NCBI RefSeq assembly: GCF_043099285.1
Contig: NZ_CP170723.1
Coordinates: forward strand, 62,001-126,000
Length of the DNA stretch: 64,000 nucleotides
Direction: 5' to 3'
DNA from: Oryzobacter telluris
GTDB lineage: Bacteria; Actinomycetota; Actinomycetes; Actinomycetales; Dermatophilaceae
Shown: positions 57,949 through 64,000 of the stretch, piece after piece
Layout of the letters: each line of letters opens with the position of its first letter
Numbering within the stretch: the first letter of the stretch is position 1
Made by a program: the position numbers and the translations under genes
The notes under the pieces: model-generated
What the model was told of the DNA's origin: nothing
What the model saw: the letters and a program-made list of their open reading frames with translations, nothing else
Database searches by the model: none

Positions 57949-58270
57949 CTAGGACCCGGAGAGCTCGCCACCGAGCCGCCTGAGGGCATCACGCGTTGCT
58001 GTCGAGGAGACCTGCGAGTAGATCTCCATGGTGAGTGCGATCCGGCTGTGCCGGAGGACGGCCATCGCCACGCGAGGGTGAACGTCGAGAGCCACGAGCA
58101 GGCTGGCGCAAGTCCGCCGCGTTGAGTGAATCGGGACGACAGGCACGCCGGCTTTCGCCGCTCTCACCTTGAAGTCGCGGTGGAAGTTGCGCGGGTCGAC
58201 CGGATCGCCAAGCCGGGTCGTGAAGACCAAGCCGCAATCGCCCCACACGTCATCTCGCGGCACAATGACC
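57949..58270 (-). pseudogene. Tyrosine integrase, C-terminal remnant
   Basis: About 105 codons of the catalytic half of a phage/ICE tyrosine recombinase: GLVFTTRLGDPVDPRNFHRDF, then HSTRRTCASLLVALDVHPRV (HxxR, usually HDLRHT) and LRHSRIALTMEIYSQVSS with the histidine and the nucleophilic tyrosine. The N-terminal two thirds and the first catalytic Arg are gone, replaced by the relaxase remnant in the opposite direction. The original element probably used this integrase to enter the tRNA-Ala region (inference). Confidence 0.85.
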
Positions 58271-59252
58271 GCTCCATTCGCGGCCGCGACGTGTCGCGGG
58301 TGAAGAACGGGGATCGCTGGGTTGTTCGAAGCGTCGACCGCAACGGCGACCTCCACGTTGCACGGGCGGGTCATCAAGCTCGCCGGCTCGGCGAGGTGCT
58401 CAGGCTGTCGGCCGAATATGTCGGGCACCACGTGCAGCTCGGGTACGCCAGCACCATCCACGGCGCCCAGGGCGCCACCGTCGACACGACACACACCGTG
58501 GTCACGGGTGCCGAGAGTCGACAAGGGCTCTATGTTGCGCTCTCCAGGGGACGGCATGAAAACCACATCTACCTGTCGGACGACGAGCCAGCCCCCGATG
58601 GGTTCGCCCTCGAGCTGCCGGCCGACCACGGCCCCCCGCGAGGTGCTCACCCGGATACTCGAACGAGACGACCGCGCTGAATCCGCCAAACGTGCGATGG
58701 CAGCTGACCTGCCCGCGAGCTGGGGCGGGCCATCCAGCAGTACGAGGATGCACTGCCCTGCTCGCCGAGCACCTTCTCGGTGACTTGAAGATCCGCGCTT
58801 TCGACTCGGCGCTCGAGCGTTGGATGCCCGGTCTGACCAACCAGCCGGGCTACGCAGGGCTCCGCGGCCAGATCGCGCTCCACTAGGTCGACGGCGAATC
58901 ACCCGGCGAGATCCTCAATCAGGCGACCTGGTGGCAGGACAAAGCGATTCTTTCGGTGTTGGAGGACCCCGCCGGCTCTCTTGCCAAGAACGTGGCCCGC
59001 GCCGGCTCGATGTCGGTTGGCGGCGGCCCGCTGAGTTGGTTGCCGAGAGCCCCAGACAGAATGTCTAGAGAACTCGAAGTGGGCAACTACATCGAGCGCC
59101 TGAGCACCCGCATCCAAGAGTTGGCGCCGGCCATCATGGAGAGTGCCGCAACCGAACTCGCGCACAACGCTCGGCGATCGCAGCAGGAGTGGCGCCTGGG
59201 CAGGGACAGCACCTTCTCAGCACAACACTCGCCAGCGGCCAGGGGGAGATGA
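58271..59252 (+). pseudogene. TraA/MobF-type conjugative relaxase-helicase, C-terminal remnant
   Basis: The frame starts mid-protein with VKNGDRWVVRSVDRNGDLHV and continues through the helicase motif LGYASTIHGAQGATVDTTHT and SRQGLYVALSRGRHENHIYL. Near 58635 the reading switches frame (REVLTRILERDDRAESAKRA is in another frame), a second shift follows near 58740 (LAEHLLGDLKIRAFDSALER), and an in-frame TAG lies at 58884-58886 before the tail (GGGPLSWLPRAPDRMSRELE). Relaxase and first helicase motifs are absent. It is a decayed trace of a conjugative plasmid or ICE. Confidence 0.85.
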
Positions 59253-59294
59253 GTGCGTGTGTGGCCCCACCTGACCACCCAGCATCCGGCAAGG

Positions 59295-60158
59295 TTACTT
59301 GGCCAACCCCAAGAGTTGATTGATGGCAGCCTCAGACTGCTGCGGCGTCAGCTGACCCTCGGCAGCCATCCTGCGAAGGTCTTGCAGTTGCTCAACAACA
59401 CCCGAAGTCGACCGAGCCGCCTGAAGGCGGAACGCTGCTCCAAGCCTGTGGAAGTGGGGCTGCATAACAAAGGCCCGCACGATGTCGAGTGCTGGGTCTA
59501 CCTGTCGAGCCTGCGGGTTCGGCGGGACCACGAGGGGAACGACCTGCTCGGGATTGGCCTCAGCATGCGCGACCAGAACGTTGAGGGGCAGCACCCATGC
59601 GTCGCCTTCGAAACGGAGGGCATGGAAGACATCCAGGTGTTTCGAAGGGTCCACATGAACGATGCCGGGCAACAGCGGATGCAAGAAGAGGGTGCCCTCC
59701 ATCTTCGGGTCAGCGGGCTGTTCTTCCTTCCTGCCGCGAACGTTCTGAACGATGAACTGGTAGCTCCGCTGAGTTGAGAAGGAAGACTTGACGGACCATC
59801 GGTACTTTGCAGCATCTCGCAGTCCCGCGACGTCGTCGCCATCGGCATCGTGCCCCTGAGGCAGTGTCAGGATTCCCGCTGAGAAGGCGGCGAGTGCAAT
59901 CCCCCACTCCACAAGGGCACCAATGATGAAACGGTTCGCACGGGCGGACGGGTTGAAGTTCTCGACGGCCACATGCAGGTACCACTGGAGCTCTTGGGCG
60001 AGCTGGGGGTCGCTTGTGAACGCACGACGCAGTTGCTGAAAGTCAGAGGAGGAGTCACTGCTGTCCACTGGCTGAGCAACCTTCACGTGCGACGGTTCGA
60101 GTTCAAGGTGCTCGGAGGGCAAGTTGATGTCGATTGGCAGCAGGGGGTCGTTGGGCAC
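59295..60158 (-). CDS. Putative restriction endonuclease of the methyltransferase locus
   Basis: A 287-residue protein of no family I can name. GHDADGDDVAGLRDAAKYRW followed by SVKSSFSTQRSYQF resembles the Asp...xxK core of PD-(D/E)XK nucleases (Lys near residue 125). A possible membrane-like segment (IGALVEWGIALAAFSAGIL) is more likely a buried helix. It lies 85 bases behind the cytosine methyltransferase gene in the same direction, the place expected of the cognate restriction enzyme. GTG start. Confidence 0.62.
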   Translation of the reverse strand: MPNDPLLPIDINLPSEHLELEPSHVKVAQPVDSSDSSSDFQQLRRAFTSDPQLAQELQWYLHVAVENFNPSARANRFIIGALVEWGIALAAFSAGILTLPQGHDADGDDVAGLRDAAKYRWSVKSSFSTQRSYQFIVQNVRGRKEEQPADPKMEGTLFLHPLLPGIVHVDPSKHLDVFHALRFEGDAWVLPLNVLVAHAEANPEQVVPLVVPPNPQARQVDPALDIVRAFVMQPHFHRLGAAFRLQAARSTSGVVEQLQDLRRMAAEGQLTPQQSEAAINQLLGLAK

Positions 60159-60243
60159 GCCCGCACCCTAGTCATTGACTAGTGGCAAGTCTCCTCGACA
60201 ACGCCGGCCGCCATGTGTGCGGTGATGGCGACGTACGAAGTAC

Positions 60244-61674
60244 TCAGCCAGCCGCGGAGCGCCGCAGACTGTGTCGCTGGGCCTCGAACTCAAAGGCAGC
60301 AAGCGACATGGCGTCACGAGTGGGGTTCGCCGTTGCCCCGAGGACTGACTGAACGAGACGCTTGGGAAGATAACTGGCGTCGCGCTCAACATGTGTCCGG
60401 AAGACATGCCACGCAGCGCCAATTGCGACACCGTTCCCAACCTGCTTGTACGAAGCCGGGTCGCGCTGGTCTCCGAACGAGAAGTCCCGTCCGAACCCCT
60501 GCAACCGGGCTGCCTCGTGCGGCGTCAAGCGTCTGCGACGGCTCCCCACAATGGAGGTCTGCGTGATGGCAACCAGTGCAGGCAGGTAAGTGGGCGCCTT
60601 GGCTCGGATACCTGACGGGCGGAAGTGCATGACGGTCTCCCACAACGATGACGTGTCCTGGGCTTGCCACTCGAACTTGCGCCTCGAGTCCGGGAATCGG
60701 GCGATCGACGGGTTGGCCTTCCTCCATGCCTTGATGATGTCTCGGTGGTCGTCGTAGAAGCGGGCGTTCTTGATCATGAAGTCGGCTTTCCAACGAGGGA
60801 GGAGCTCGAGTTCGAGTGGCTCGAGGGCCCGCTCGGGGATCCATGCGTCGGCCCACAGCGGGAATCCGGGCAAGCGCACTCCGCGGTCAGACCACACGCG
60901 CTGCACGAGGTCTTCCCAAACGTGGATCCACTCCATCTCGTCGCGGCTAAGCCGGTACCTGTCTAGGTCCTCGATTGAGGAGTCGTCGTCGAGGATCCAG
61001 TCGACGTCCCAATCGTGAACGTTCCATCCGTCGACAGGGCCACGTGCGACAGTCGGGGGCACATTGACCTCTTCGAGTGCCCGCTTGGGTCCAACGTAGG
61101 TACCAAGGATGAACACCCGGTCGCGGACCTGGGGAGTCCCGCCCATCGTCGGTGGCAGGAAGTGAGGCGAGAACACGGAAGGGGTCGAGGAGACGCGGTA
61201 CCCAATCTCGCGCAGGGTCTGGATGATCACCTCCCATTCATGGCGGTGCCGGGGGCCGGTGAGGTTGCGAACGTTCTCGAGCAGCACCACGGAAGGCGTG
61301 CGCTCCTCGAGAATTCGGGCAATGTTCCAGAAGAGCGTGCCTCGCGCTTCGTCCATGCCGCGCTGAAGGCCGGACTTGGAGAACGGCTGGCAGGGGAATC
61401 CGGCCGCAAGCACGTCGTGCGATGGGACGTCGACAGGCGCGTCAGCTGGGGTGGCGGTCGTGATGTCGGTGTTGACCTGGGGTCGTTGACGGGGGTTCAG
61501 AGGGTCAACCCAGTTGCGCTCGTAGGTCCGCCGGGCCGCAGCGTCGATCTCCGACACGTACACGCACCGGCCGCCGGCGTGATCGAGCATCGCGTGGAAC
61601 CCACCGATGCCCGCGAACAGGTCGGCGTAGCGGAAGGCGGGCCTCCCGCTGGTGCTGTACGAGCTCGAACTCAC
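60244..61674 (-). CDS. DNA (cytosine-5)-methyltransferase
   Basis: A 476-residue C5 methyltransferase with motif I FRYADLFAGIGGFHAML, motif IV VLAAGFPCQPFSKSGLQRG with the catalytic Cys, motif VI VVLLENVRNL, motif VIII PQVRDRVFILG and motif X SYKQVGNGVAIGAAW. The target recognition region (about 210-370) is long. It should protect the host site from the neighbouring nuclease. The target sequence cannot be read. A Vsr gene nearby fits a 5-methylcytosine system. GTG start. Confidence 0.96.
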   Translation of the reverse strand: MSSSSYSTSGRPAFRYADLFAGIGGFHAMLDHAGGRCVYVSEIDAAARRTYERNWVDPLNPRQRPQVNTDITTATPADAPVDVPSHDVLAAGFPCQPFSKSGLQRGMDEARGTLFWNIARILEERTPSVVLLENVRNLTGPRHRHEWEVIIQTLREIGYRVSSTPSVFSPHFLPPTMGGTPQVRDRVFILGTYVGPKRALEEVNVPPTVARGPVDGWNVHDWDVDWILDDDSSIEDLDRYRLSRDEMEWIHVWEDLVQRVWSDRGVRLPGFPLWADAWIPERALEPLELELLPRWKADFMIKNARFYDDHRDIIKAWRKANPSIARFPDSRRKFEWQAQDTSSLWETVMHFRPSGIRAKAPTYLPALVAITQTSIVGSRRRRLTPHEAARLQGFGRDFSFGDQRDPASYKQVGNGVAIGAAWHVFRTHVERDASYLPKRLVQSVLGATANPTRDAMSLAAFEFEAQRHSLRRSAAG

Positions 61675-61805
61675 GTCCGAAAGCTTAGCAGCTCGTGGGT
61701 CGGATAGCTAGACCCGGTCCTCGACTGTGGACGGCGTGTCTGGCGGAAACCCAGATGTGTCGGACGGATCCAATCGCCTTGTCAAAGGTCGGGTACCTTT
61801 CGAAA

Positions 61806-62207
61806 GTGAGCGAAGAGTGTCGACATGGCATGAACCCAGACTGGTGCGCGGCCTGTCGAGGTGAAGACGATGGCGCTACTTCCCGCCCGGGCAGCAGCGG
61901 TCTGCATGGCGGCGACGGCAAGCAGGACCAGTTGAACCAACTCTGTCGGCAGCTGGGCATCCCCGCCCGCCCGGTCGGGGTAGGAAGCAGTCTTCCTTCT
62001 GAGGTATTTGACGCGGCCGCCAGGGCTTGCGGTGTGCGATTAGGTTCCATGCCCGAGATCGGTCAGGCCATTGTCGAGAAGGCCGGTCTGAGTTGGACGT
62101 CCGCCTGCGATAGCCGTGGGACGGTGAGTGGCGGGGGTTCCACGGTGACGCGAGAGGGCCTCGAGGTCCTAAACAGGGCCGTGTCCCGTCTGCTTGCGGG
62201 CCGGTAG
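61806..62207 (+). CDS. Small hypothetical protein with Cys/His cluster
   Basis: A 133-residue protein starting SEECRHGMNPDWCAACRGED, where one His and three Cys could bind zinc, followed by a helical region (LNQLCRQLGIPARPVGVGSS, PEIGQAIVEKAGLSW). It is divergent from the methyltransferase gene and overlaps the 3' end of vsr on the other strand by 39 bases. A regulator of the locus is possible but unproven. The GTG start lacks a strong RBS; ATG 61830 would cut the cluster. Confidence 0.6.
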   Translation: MSEECRHGMNPDWCAACRGEDDGATSRPGSSGLHGGDGKQDQLNQLCRQLGIPARPVGVGSSLPSEVFDAAARACGVRLGSMPEIGQAIVEKAGLSWTSACDSRGTVSGGGSTVTREGLEVLNRAVSRLLAGR

Positions 62208-62681
62208 TTCGCCAGTCGACTTGAACTCCGCCGATAGCAGGCCGCGAGCCACCCCTTCCGGGTTGCGGCGTACCTGGCACTCCCAGACCCTCACCACGAA
62301 CCATCCGTGTTCGCGGGCGAGCCGCGTGGAGCGCTCGTCTCGTTCAGAGTTGCGCTGCATCTTCTCCGCCCAGAGAGCGGCGTTTGGTCCGGTCCACGGC
62401 GTCTTGCGTCCGTGCTCTGGGCATCCGTGCCAGAAGCAGCCGTCGACAAACACGGCGACGTGGCGCCCGGGGAGAACGAAGTCGGGAGTACAGCCCTTCG
62501 CGATCTGTCGCTGGAGCCGAAACCTCCCGCCGGCAGCATGAACTGCTTTCCGGAGCAGTACCTCGGGCGCGGTGTCAACCTTTCGGCGCCCGGCGAGGTG
62601 AGCTCCGAGCTGGGTACTGACCCACTTCTGCGACACCCCAAGGAGCCTATTGGCACGTCGCCTCGTCGCTCCGTTCATCAT
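62169..62681 (-). CDS. vsr: Very short patch repair (Vsr) endonuclease
   Basis: A 170-residue protein with the full Vsr core: DTAPEVLLRKAVHAAGGRFR, CTPDFVLPGRHVAVFVDGCF and WHGCPEHGRKTPWTG, and a C-terminal WFVVRVWECQV. Vsr nicks next to the T of T:G mismatches that arise when 5-methylcytosine deaminates, so it belongs to the methyltransferase nearby. Double ATG at 62681/62678; the longer frame upstream shows no homology. The N-terminal 35 residues (GATRRRANRLLGVSQKWVST) differ from short Vsr proteins. Confidence 0.92.
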   Translation of the reverse strand: MMNGATRRRANRLLGVSQKWVSTQLGAHLAGRRKVDTAPEVLLRKAVHAAGGRFRLQRQIAKGCTPDFVLPGRHVAVFVDGCFWHGCPEHGRKTPWTGPNAALWAEKMQRNSERDERSTRLAREHGWFVVRVWECQVRRNPEGVARGLLSAEFKSTGELPARKQTGHGPV

Positions 62682-62794
62682 CGTGGCGACCTGAGCGCGG
62701 GAGCAAGGGTCGGCCGCACTGTCCGCGGCTACGCCTCCTGTCTCACATCCTCGCTGAGCGAACGCGCGCGCTCGGAGTCGGAGCCAAGTGGAAG

Positions 62795-63664
62795 CTAGGC
62801 GAGTCTCCCCAAGGCAAGGCCACCCGCGATGACAGCTCCCGGCAGCATGAGCGTCACTTGCATGCACTCCTGATGTGCTGGGAGGAGTCCGGCAACCCGC
62901 ACAAAGGGTCCAGGGGCGGCGGTGGCGAAGCGTGCTTCAACTGGGTGATAGCCGGGAACCCATGCCATCTTCACCGGGGAACCATGCCATGCGTGAGCCA
63001 AGACGATGGCCGATCGTAGGGAGGCTTCAGAGAGTTGGGTGCGTGCCTCCGCTGCCGGCTCCCATGAGGCGAGCGCGAGTAGATCCTGCGGGTGAGGAAC
63101 GCACCTTGGCCCCGGGGGTAACAACGAAGAATGGTCAAACGTCCAAGACAGCCAACGCTCATCCTCCCGCACTTCATGGGCTACGCCCGCTGCCTTGAAA
63201 ATGGCCGCTATTCGCTCCACAACGGCGTTCGAGGAACCCGACGGAATGGCGACGTGGTCACGCCCGAGCCAATAGAGGGCGCCGCGAGCCCGATCGGCGA
63301 GCTTCACACGTCCGCGGCCCAGTGTGCGAAGTTCGGCACGGACCTCTTGGGCCCGCAGGGATTCAACGCGGATTGACCGACCGAGGCCCCAAGCCTGTCG
63401 CAGTTCCGGTGCCATAACCGGCCCATTCGTCGTCACGAGTGGCTCGCACTCAGGTAGGAACGCGCTGCCCACCTCAGTCAAGACCTGGAGGCACCGCCTC
63501 CTGCCTGACGACTTCGCAGCCGATACTTCGGTCATTCGCATTCGGCCGTCGCCCCGTAACGTCAACAGCGCATCGCCCGGGACCACTTCCGCGGCACGCT
63601 GCAGACCATTTCTGGTCACGACCAAGTCGGAAGCCGCAACGAAGCGGGCGGCTAGATTCGATCC
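62795..63664 (-). CDS. Hypothetical protein with Hint (intein/hedgehog)-like pattern
   Basis: A 289-residue protein. The stretch DLVVTRNGLQRAAEVVPGDA near the N-terminus and later FLPECEPLVTTNGPVMAPEL resemble the A and B blocks of Hint domains, and ALYWLGRDHVAIPSGSSNAV with VVERIAAIFKAAGVAHEVRE recalls the endonuclease-like insert of inteins. The N-terminal Cys/Ser nucleophile and the C-terminal HN pair are not visible, so splicing is unlikely. GTG at 63664 is chosen for the GGAAGGAGG site just upstream; an ATG at 63739 would overlap the next gene by 88 bases. Function unknown. Confidence 0.55.
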   Translation of the reverse strand, partial: GSNLAARFVAASDLVVTRNGLQRAAEVVPGDALLTLRGDGRMRMTEVSAAKSSGRRRCLQVLTEVGSAFLPECEPLVTTNGPVMAPELRQAWGLGRSIRVESLRAQEVRAELRTLGRGRVKLADRARGALYWLGRDHVAIPSGSSNAVVERIAAIFKAAGVAHEVREDERWLSWTFDHSSLLPPGPRCVPHPQDLLALASWEPAAEARTQLSEASLRSAIVLAHAWHGSPVKMAWVPGYHPVEARFATAAPGPFVRVAGLLPAHQECMQVTLMLPGAVIAGGLALGRLA

Positions 63665-63963
63665 CACCTGAGGAGGCCTCCTTCCGTCCGACTTCCCACC
63701 AAGCGCCATTCGAGATGCGCTAGGAGGTTGCTGCGCCATGCCAGAGCCGTGGTTGACCGCGGCGGTGCTCCGATGTCGTGTGCGGACAACTCTCCATTCT
63801 CCTCAAGCAGGGCTAGCGCCGCAGCGACAAGCGCCGCCATGTGGTCCGCGTCGGATGGGTCGTGCACCAACAAGTACGGCTCATGTTCCGCCGTGAGGGC
63901 GGGCATCGCCGCAAGTTCTCCCCGACGAATAGACAGACGTAACAGCGGTCGGATCGCGTTCAT
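63652..63963 (-). CDS. Small hypothetical protein (possibly 5'-truncated by the window edge)
   Basis: A 103-residue frame starting at an ATG without a clear RBS. The frame stays open to the right edge, so the real start may lie outside. It has LTAEHEPYLLVHDPSDADHM, then an Ala/Leu-rich helix and a C-terminal winged-helix-like part ending in WRLVGSRTEGGLLRWDRI. It overlaps the next gene by 13 bases. No family recognised. Confidence 0.5.
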   Translation of the reverse strand: MNAIRPLLRLSIRRGELAAMPALTAEHEPYLLVHDPSDADHMAALVAAALALLEENGELSAHDIGAPPRSTTALAWRSNLLAHLEWRLVGSRTEGGLLRWDRI

Positions 63964-64000
63964 CGTCGCAGAGTGGCTGCCATCAAGCTCTTTTGCTGCC

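Noticed and set aside
57726..57992. 88-residue minus-strand frame before the integrase remnant
   Set aside because: No RBS, no recognised motif, and it overlaps the remnant; kept only as an unassigned stretch.
56206..64000. Second attachment site matching the tRNA-Ala 3' end
   Set aside because: Read by eye through the island on the given strand; no convincing copy of the T-arm/acceptor sequence was found inside the window.

Overview
The window is about 56 kb of high-GC actinobacterial chromosome around the replication origin, followed by about 7.8 kb of a lower-GC accessory island that runs off the right edge. The gene order rpmH-dnaA-oriC-dnaN-gnd-recF-DciA-like-gyrB-gyrA-DUF3566-tRNA-Ile-DLW39-tRNA-Ala on one side, and rnpA-yidD-yidC-jag-rsmG-parA-parB / trxA-trxB-anti-sigma-sigM-murJ-NUDIX-CCA transferase on the other, is the classical actinobacterial origin layout. 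Its left end matches the ponA/PadR/ino1 block known from mycobacteria. GC above 70 % and the gene content suggest Micrococcales, possibly Dermatophilaceae/Intrasporangiaceae; the family-level guess is inference only.

Left arm (1-20 kb): 5' end of a class A penicillin-binding protein, a PadR regulator with a clear palindromic operator, and inositol-phosphate synthase. Then comes a 15-kb minus-strand block: FHA protein, membrane Ser/Thr kinase, FHA-like/HTH protein, a 2117-residue Ig/FN3 surface protein, MoxR ATPase, DUF58 protein and a membrane transglutaminase-like protein that has lost its catalytic Cys and Asp. A PP2C phosphatase pair lies just upstream. Overlapping start/stop codons imply translational coupling, and the set looks like one phospho-regulated envelope system of unknown function.

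20-31 kb: YceI, CCA-adding enzyme, NUDIX, MurJ, a separate MviN-type pseudokinase/discoidin-like protein, SigM with its putative anti-sigma factor, and the TrxB/TrxA pair ending in a strong hairpin. cwlM, present here in mycobacteria, is missing.

30-38 kb: parB-parA, then an unusual 2.3-kb apparently non-coding spacer with three parS sites, a perfect DnaA box and degenerate GC-rich repeats. rsmG, jag, yidC, yidD, rnpA and rpmH follow. Six parS sites occur in 3.2 kb, two inside the parA reading frame and one across the rsmG start.

38-56 kb: dnaA, oriC with many DnaA boxes, dnaN, gnd (with a Lys/Ala-rich tail), recF, DciA-like protein, a TetR/deazaflavin oxidoreductase divergon, an enoyl-CoA hydratase-like protein, an M4 protease fused to an emfourin-like inhibitor domain, a thioesterase, a GNAT protein, a lipoprotein, gyrB, gyrA, a DUF3566 membrane protein, two tRNAs and the small DLW-39 protein.

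56.2-64 kb: an island starting just behind tRNA-Ala. It carries DUF488 and a probable partner protein, abutting remnants of a tyrosine integrase and a TraA/MobF relaxase, and a restriction-modification locus (5-methylcytosine methyltransferase, putative PD-(D/E)XK endonuclease, Vsr, a Cys/His-rich small protein, a Hint-like protein and a partial small protein).
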